Origin: Bacteroidota bacterium
Lineage (GTDB): Bacteria > Bacteroidota > Bacteroidia > Flavobacteriales > Flavobacteriaceae
Assembly (NCBI GenBank): GCA_947468985.1
Contig: CANINJ010000031.1
Span: 1-11,801, forward strand
Length of the DNA stretch: 11,801 nucleotides
Direction: 5' to 3'
How positions within the stretch are numbered: position 1 is the first letter of the stretch; every line of letters starts with the position of its first letter. This document shows positions 7,248-11,801 of this stretch, one piece after another. The notes under the pieces are model-generated. The model made no database searches and was not told the DNA's origin. It saw only the letters and a list, made by a program, of their open reading frames with translations. The translations under genes were made by a program, and so were the position numbers.

Positions 7248-7320
7248 ATATAATAGCTTTTTATTTAATTTTAAATAACTGTAAATCATATATTTATATT
7301 TTTATATTTAATAATTGATG

Positions 7321-7328
7321 TACTTTTG
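7321..7328 (+). promoter_or_regulatory. Promoter -7 box TACTTTTG, upstream candidate for susCD
   Basis: TACTTTTG is a perfect TAnnTTTG match 77 bp before the susC-like ATG. No TTG is found at the expected -33 distance. A transcript from here would carry a leader of about 70 nt that includes the dyads at 7329-7363. Confidence 0.5.
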
Positions 7329-7363
7329 TAGTAGGATTACTATTGCAACTATAACGTTGTAAT
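7329..7363 (+). promoter_or_regulatory. Two abutting inverted repeats in the susC leader/promoter
   Basis: The first dyad is TAGTA (7329-7333), GGAT, TACTA (7338-7342). The second is ATTGCAAC (7342-7349), loop TATAAC, GTTGTAAT (7356-7363): eight pairs, one of them G-T. The first sits at the expected start point of the upstream promoter. The second would be a leader hairpin in that transcript, or an operator that covers the -33 region of the downstream promoter. Either role would let it control susCD expression. Confidence 0.4.
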
Positions 7364-7375
7364 TAACTAAGTTTG
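7343..7375 (+). promoter_or_regulatory. Second candidate promoter TTG-N22-TAAGTTTG for susCD
   Basis: TAAGTTTG (7368-7375) is another perfect TAnnTTTG box, here with a TTG (7343-7345) 22 bp upstream, which is within the spacing reported for Bacteroidota promoters. It lies 30 bp before the ATG, giving a leader of about 20-25 nt. Its -33 element lies inside the left arm of the dyad at 7342-7363. Confidence 0.45.
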
Positions 7376-7405
7376 TATTTCTAATTTAATTAATCTGGAA
7401 ATTGT

Positions 7406-10366
7406 ATGAAAAACTTTATTTCATTGTTGGTATTTCTCATTTTGCCTTTTCTATCCATTGCCCAATTAAGCAAGGGAAAAGTTGTTGATGCAATAGGAAA
7501 TCCAATACCAGAAGTTACCGTAACCAGTGGAAATCAAATTGTAAGCTCAACAATTGACGGATCTTTTTCGATTAATGCCTCAATTGGAGATAAAATAACA
7601 TTTTCGAAATTGAATTTTGGAACATTTATAACAAAAATTTCAAAGGATATGAATATTCAATTATTTGAAAATAAATCAAATTTATTGAGTGAAGTTATTG
7701 TTGTTGGATACGGAACAAAAAAAATAGGTTCTATTACGGGTTCAGTATCTCAAATTAAATCAGCTGATATATTAAAAACACCTTCACAGAATGCAATGCA
7801 AGCTATTCAAGGTAAAGCCGCTGGTATAAATATTGTTACTAATGATGAGCCTGGAGCTAATCCTTCAATTAGAATTAGAGGTTTAGGAACATTAATGGGA
7901 GGCAGAGATCCACTATACATTATAGATGGTATCGAGTCTTCAAGTTTAAATGGATTAAGTACTAATGAAATTTCAACTTTAGATATATTAAAAGACGCGT
8001 CTTCTTTGGCTATTTATGGGCAAAAAGGATCAAATGGTGTTGTAGTTGTCACTACTAAAAAAGGAAAAGGAGCTATCAAAGTAACATATGATGCGTATTA
8101 TGGTCAGAAATATATTCAACAAAAAGTAAAAATGTCCGATTCCTATCGCTATGCTTATTATAATAATACTGCTTTAGGATCTTCTAGTTATTTTAATTTT
8201 AACCAACCAAATAATACAAATTGGCTTGACGAAATAACTTCAAATGGTGAAGTTTCAAGTAATCATATATCTTTAGCTGGCGGAAGTGATTCTGCAAATT
8301 ATTACTTTAGTGCCACAAATTATAAAGAAAAAGGTATTCTAAATGGAACCCAATTTGAAAGAACTAACATTAATTCAAGAAATGAATTTAAAGTTTTAGA
8401 TAAAATCTTGAAAATATCTCCTTCTATTAATCTTTCTATTGTTAATAATACTCCAAAACCTTTAAGTGCTTTTACAAATGCTTACAAACAATCTCCTATT
8501 GTTCCTGTACGATTTGAAAACGGAAGATGGGGAGTTCCATTGCGTAATGTTGATTCGGGTTTAATTGATATTAATGGAAGTGATCGTTTTAACAATGTTG
8601 GAAACCCTGCCGCTGAGTTATTTTATACAAACGAACAAAATAAAAATGTTACATTATTTGGTTCCATAGGAGCGGAACTTAAAATCTTAGAAAATCTAAA
8701 ATTCAATTCTAATTTTGGAGCAACTTTTGATTGGTCACGTGGATTTACATTTACACCAAGTAGAGATATATTTTTATCGCAAAATGCAACTGCTGAAATT
8801 GCGGATTATCCTTTATCAAGCCCAATAAATACTTTAAACCAAAGACGCGGTAGTTCTTACAGATGGAATTGGGACAATTATTTTACTTACAAAATGAATT
8901 TTGATAAAAGTGAGTTGACTGTAATTGCAGGTATGTCAAGAACTACATCAAATATTTCTGAAAATTTATCAGGAACAAGATGGAATGTGCCAGAACAATC
9001 TAATTATTGGTCCCTTGACTTATCAACTTACAATACTGAAGTAGCGCCTGGCTCAGTAGTTAGTAACAGTAATTCCACTCCAATAGTTTCGATTGCCTAT
9101 TTTGGTAGATTGGAATATGAATTTGATTCAAAATACTTATTTTCTGCATCAATTCGTCGTGAAGGAATTAGTTCATTTTTAGAATCTAAAAGATGGGGAA
9201 TATTTCCTGCAGTTTCAGGTGGATGGGTTATTTCTAAAGAAAATTTCATGGAAAACAACTCCTACTTTAGCTACTTAAAATTAAGAGGTGGTTACGGTGA
9301 AGTAGGTAACGGAAATACTCTAAATTCATTAAATATACCAGTTTTTGCCTCAGGTTATAACTATGCTTTTGGTGCCAATCAGAATATTTACCCAGGAAAT
9401 AATCAACCGTATCAAGTTGATCCAAATTTGACATGGGAAACTATGAAAGAATTCGATTTTGGATTGGATTTTACAACTTTTAAAGATAAACTATCCGGTT
9501 CCATTGATATATATGATAGAAAATCATCGAATGTAATACTTCCAGTTACTTTGCCATCTGTCCTTTCTCCAGGTTTAGTTACTGTAAATACAGGTGATGT
9601 TAGCAATAAAGGGGCCGAACTTTCATTAAAATGGACTGGTAAAATTAACAAGAACCTTAACTATTGGATTTCTGGAAATTACTCTTACAATATCAATAAA
9701 TTGACTAACGTAGACAATGCCTATTTTTCCGATTATATCGGAGGAAGTATCAATAATGGGCAATGGACAAAAAAAGTATTAGTAGGTGAGGCTTTAGGTA
9801 GCTTTTATGTCTATCAAGTTACGGGAATAGATGGCGATGGACATTTCACTTACAGCACTGATAGAGTGGTTGCGGGTTCTTATTTGCCAAAATACACCTA
9901 TGGATTTAGTTTTGGAGGAAATTATAGAAAATTTGATTTTTCTGTTGATACCTATGGTGTTGGAGGTAACAAGCTATACAATGGAAAAAAAGCACAACGT
10001 TTTGGTGGTGAAAATGTAGAATATTCATCTCTACAAAATTTTTGGACTCCATCAAATCCAAACGCAGAAAATCCAACTCCTTTTAACGAAGTTCCGCTTT
10101 CTTCAACTTATTACATTGAAGACGGTTCTTATTTGAGAATTAACAATATAACAGTTGGTTATACTTTTCCTAAGTTCTACGAAAAAATCAATAATGTGAG
10201 GTTATATGTTACGGCAATTAACCCATTCATTTTCACAAAATTTTCAGGATATTCTCCAGAACTTTCAGGTGGTGATAATGCAAATCCACTAGGAAATGCT
10301 GGAATTGAGTTGGATGCCTATCCTACAAATAAAACTTTTTTACTTGGACTAAACGTTAGTTTTTAA
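7406..10366 (+). CDS. SusC/RagA-family TonB-dependent outer-membrane receptor, 986 aa
   Basis: This is the outer-membrane barrel of a SusCD importer, energised by TonB and working with the SusD-like lipoprotein encoded next. Residues 1-20 (MKNFISLLVFLILPFLSIAQ) are a signal peptide. Residues 21-90 are a carboxypeptidase-regulatory-like domain, starting GKVVDAIGNPIPEVTV. The SusC-type TonB-box region is SEVIVVGYGTKK (95-106). The plug follows with family hallmarks: AMQAIQGKAAGINIV (130-144), SIRIRGLGTL (154-163), DPLYIIDGI (168-176), EISTLDILKDASSLAIYGQK (188-207) and NGVVVVTTKKGKG (210-222). The rest is a beta barrel ending in a terminal-Phe strand (LLGLNVSF), as is usual for outer-membrane barrels. 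There is no N-terminal STN domain, so signalling through an anti-sigma factor is unlikely. The length is typical of the family (about 1000). The ATG start gives a complete signal peptide. The substrate is not evident. Confidence 0.95.
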   Translation: MKNFISLLVFLILPFLSIAQLSKGKVVDAIGNPIPEVTVTSGNQIVSSTIDGSFSINASIGDKITFSKLNFGTFITKISKDMNIQLFENKSNLLSEVIVVGYGTKKIGSITGSVSQIKSADILKTPSQNAMQAIQGKAAGINIVTNDEPGANPSIRIRGLGTLMGGRDPLYIIDGIESSSLNGLSTNEISTLDILKDASSLAIYGQKGSNGVVVVTTKKGKGAIKVTYDAYYGQKYIQQKVKMSDSYRYAYYNNTALGSSSYFNFNQPNNTNWLDEITSNGEVSSNHISLAGGSDSANYYFSATNYKEKGILNGTQFERTNINSRNEFKVLDKILKISPSINLSIVNNTPKPLSAFTNAYKQSPIVPVRFENGRWGVPLRNVDSGLIDINGSDRFNNVGNPAAELFYTNEQNKNVTLFGSIGAELKILENLKFNSNFGATFDWSRGFTFTPSRDIFLSQNATAEIADYPLSSPINTLNQRRGSSYRWNWDNYFTYKMNFDKSELTVIAGMSRTTSNISENLSGTRWNVPEQSNYWSLDLSTYNTEVAPGSVVSNSNSTPIVSIAYFGRLEYEFDSKYLFSASIRREGISSFLESKRWGIFPAVSGGWVISKENFMENNSYFSYLKLRGGYGEVGNGNTLNSLNIPVFASGYNYAFGANQNIYPGNNQPYQVDPNLTWETMKEFDFGLDFTTFKDKLSGSIDIYDRKSSNVILPVTLPSVLSPGLVTVNTGDVSNKGAELSLKWTGKINKNLNYWISGNYSYNINKLTNVDNAYFSDYIGGSINNGQWTKKVLVGEALGSFYVYQVTGIDGDGHFTYSTDRVVAGSYLPKYTYGFSFGGNYRKFDFSVDTYGVGGNKLYNGKKAQRFGGENVEYSSLQNFWTPSNPNAENPTPFNEVPLSSTYYIEDGSYLRINNITVGYTFPKFYEKINNVRLYVTAINPFIFTKFSGYSPELSGGDNANPLGNAGIELDAYPTNKTFLLGLNVSF

Positions 10367-10378
10367 TAAATAAAAATT

Positions 10379-11801
10379 ATGATTTTAAATTTTAAATACA
10401 AAATACTAGGTCTTTCACTAATTTTATTAGCGTTGAATTCATGTGAGGATGATTTGAATGTAAAGTCAAATAATGTATTGACTGAATTAGATTTTCTGAA
10501 CAATCCCGATAACGCAATTCAATTGGTAAACGGGGTATATAACAAGCAATTAGATTATGATATGTATTCTTTTTCTTGGATTGGAATGACGAGTATTACT
10601 TCTGATGATGCCGACAAAGGTTCTACACTTTCAGATACAGGTTCTGATAAAAATAAAATGGATAATCTAACTTTTGTTGCAACAGATATTTCATTTAAAG
10701 ATGTTTGGAATGCAAGATATGATGCCATATATCGTGCAAATAACGCCCTTTTTTACTTGGAGCAATTATCAATCAATGAAACATTAAAAAACAGATTGAT
10801 AGGAGAAGTAAAATTCTTAAGAGCCTTGAGCTACTTTGATTTGGTTAGATGTTTTGGTGGGGTTCCATTGGTAACTTCAAAAATTAATATTAATGATACA
10901 GAAACAATAAACAATGTTGTCTTTGTTAGAAAATCAAAATCGGAAACCTATCTTCAAATTGAAACAGATTTGATAGATGCAATTAACAGACTTCCATTAA
11001 AAGGACAATATGTTGGTGCCGATTTAGGAAGGGCTTCAAAAGGAGCTGCACAAGCATTGTTAGCTAAGGCATATTTATACCAAGAAAAATGGCAATTGGC
11101 TTCTGATATGTCTTCTAATGTAATGAGTTCGGTACAATATTCTTTACTTACAAACTATGCCGATGTTTGGAGAGAAGTAGGTGAAAATAAATCGGAATCA
11201 ATCTATGAAGTACAAGCTACTTTAACTAAAGGTTTAGTGGGTTATACTGATGTTCAAGGACCTAGAGGAACTCCAGATTTAGGTTGGGGATTCAATACTC
11301 CGTCAATCCAACTTGTAAATTCATATCAATCTGGCGATGTTAGAAAAAATGCTACAATACTTTCGGCACCTTCAACCTTATGGGACGGGTTTATTGCTCC
11401 TACAACTTGGAATAATCCACGTTACAATTATAAAGCTTATCAAAGTAGTATTGCAGAACCATGGAATGGAAATAAAGGGGAAACTGCCAAGAACTTAAGA
11501 ATTCTAAAATACAGTGATTTGCTTTTGATTCATGCTGAAGCTGCTTTTAAATTAGGCAATACATCGGATGCGTTATCACAAGTAAATACTATTAGAAATA
11601 GAGCAGGATTACCATCTTTAACTTCTTTGACTATTGATGAATTATACAATGAAAGAAGATGGGAAATGGCAATGGAACATGACCGTTGGTTTGATGTTAT
11701 TAGAACTGGAAAGGCGAGAGTAGCAATGCTTGCCGTTGGTAAAAATTTTATTATTGGAACCCACGAATTATTCCCAATTCCATCAGACCAAATTATTGCA
11801 A
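10379..11801 (+). CDS. SusD/RagB-family outer-membrane lipoprotein, 3' truncated by window end (474 aa visible)
   Basis: This is the surface substrate-binding partner of the SusC-like receptor, starting 12 bp after that gene, so the two are co-transcribed. ATG 10379 opens a lipoprotein signal peptide with a lipobox ending ALNSC (Cys22). It is followed by the acidic EDD (23-25), consistent with the Bacteroidota signal for surface export. The SusD pattern is clear: AIQLVNGVYN (46-55), DAIYRANNALFYL (115-127), a TPR-like helix EVKFLRALSYFDLVRCFGGV (143-162), then RASKGAAQALLAKAYLYQ (218-235). The C-terminal signature reads LLLIHAEAAFKLGN (381-394), VNTIRNRAGLP (402-412), YNERRWEMAMEHDRWFDVIR (423-442) and HELFPIPSDQI (462-472). 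Family members usually end 10-20 residues after that last motif, so almost the whole protein is present. No frameshift is seen. Confidence 0.95.
   Translation, partial: MILNFKYKILGLSLILLALNSCEDDLNVKSNNVLTELDFLNNPDNAIQLVNGVYNKQLDYDMYSFSWIGMTSITSDDADKGSTLSDTGSDKNKMDNLTFVATDISFKDVWNARYDAIYRANNALFYLEQLSINETLKNRLIGEVKFLRALSYFDLVRCFGGVPLVTSKININDTETINNVVFVRKSKSETYLQIETDLIDAINRLPLKGQYVGADLGRASKGAAQALLAKAYLYQEKWQLASDMSSNVMSSVQYSLLTNYADVWREVGENKSESIYEVQATLTKGLVGYTDVQGPRGTPDLGWGFNTPSIQLVNSYQSGDVRKNATILSAPSTLWDGFIAPTTWNNPRYNYKAYQSSIAEPWNGNKGETAKNLRILKYSDLLLIHAEAAFKLGNTSDALSQVNTIRNRAGLPSLTSLTIDELYNERRWEMAMEHDRWFDVIRTGKARVAMLAVGKNFIIGTHELFPIPSDQIIA

Noticed and set aside
9412..9651. 79-codon minus-strand ORF inside the SusC-like gene
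   Set aside because: Antisense shadow of a clear SusC/RagA coding sequence, with no independent start signals or motifs.

Overview
The window looks like a piece of a Flavobacterium-type chromosome (Bacteroidota). Base composition is strongly AT-rich. Two intergenic regions carry TAnnTTTG boxes, the -7 element of Bacteroidota promoters. Shine-Dalgarno sequences are not evident, and there is an adjacent SusC/SusD pair with a SusR-like membrane regulator upstream. The genus is inferred from gene content and style, not from a marker gene.

Left part (1-3882), housekeeping or conserved genes in alternating orientation: the 3' end of an ABC-F ATPase gene (+); a GNAT/BioF2-like acyltransferase gene (-); a pterin-4a-carbinolamine dehydratase gene (+); and a 605-residue protein of unknown function (-) that looks like a nitronate-monooxygenase-type flavin TIM barrel with six cysteines. 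Both convergent junctions hold hairpins: a long imperfect stem resembling dispersed Flavobacterium intergenic elements (229-373), and an AT-rich terminator-like hairpin (1975-2012).

Middle (3883-4403): 521 bp of AT-rich non-coding DNA between divergent genes. It holds a clear -7 box for the downstream regulator gene, an ACATC-N27-GATGT dyad and an AT palindrome.

Right part (4404-11801), the start of a nutrient-uptake (probably polysaccharide or glycan utilisation) locus. A 916-residue regulator is predicted to be membrane-anchored: an extracytoplasmic beta-propeller, a Y_Y_Y-like domain, one membrane segment, a coiled coil and a LuxR/GerE-type helix-turn-helix. It is followed by a SusC/RagA TonB-dependent receptor gene and, 12 bp later, a SusD/RagB lipoprotein gene cut by the window end about a dozen residues before its expected stop. 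The likely logic is that the regulator senses a ligand in the periplasm and activates susCD, whose products bind and import that ligand across the outer membrane. The substrate cannot be told from this window because no degradative enzyme is included.

The least explained items are the cysteine-bearing NMO-like protein, the dyad with identical 27-bp spacing upstream of both the regulator and susC genes, the two promoters and nested dyads in the susC leader, and the overlap of a two-codon ATG ORF with the TTG start of the regulator. I see no CRISPR array, tRNA, rRNA, insertion sequence or phage gene.
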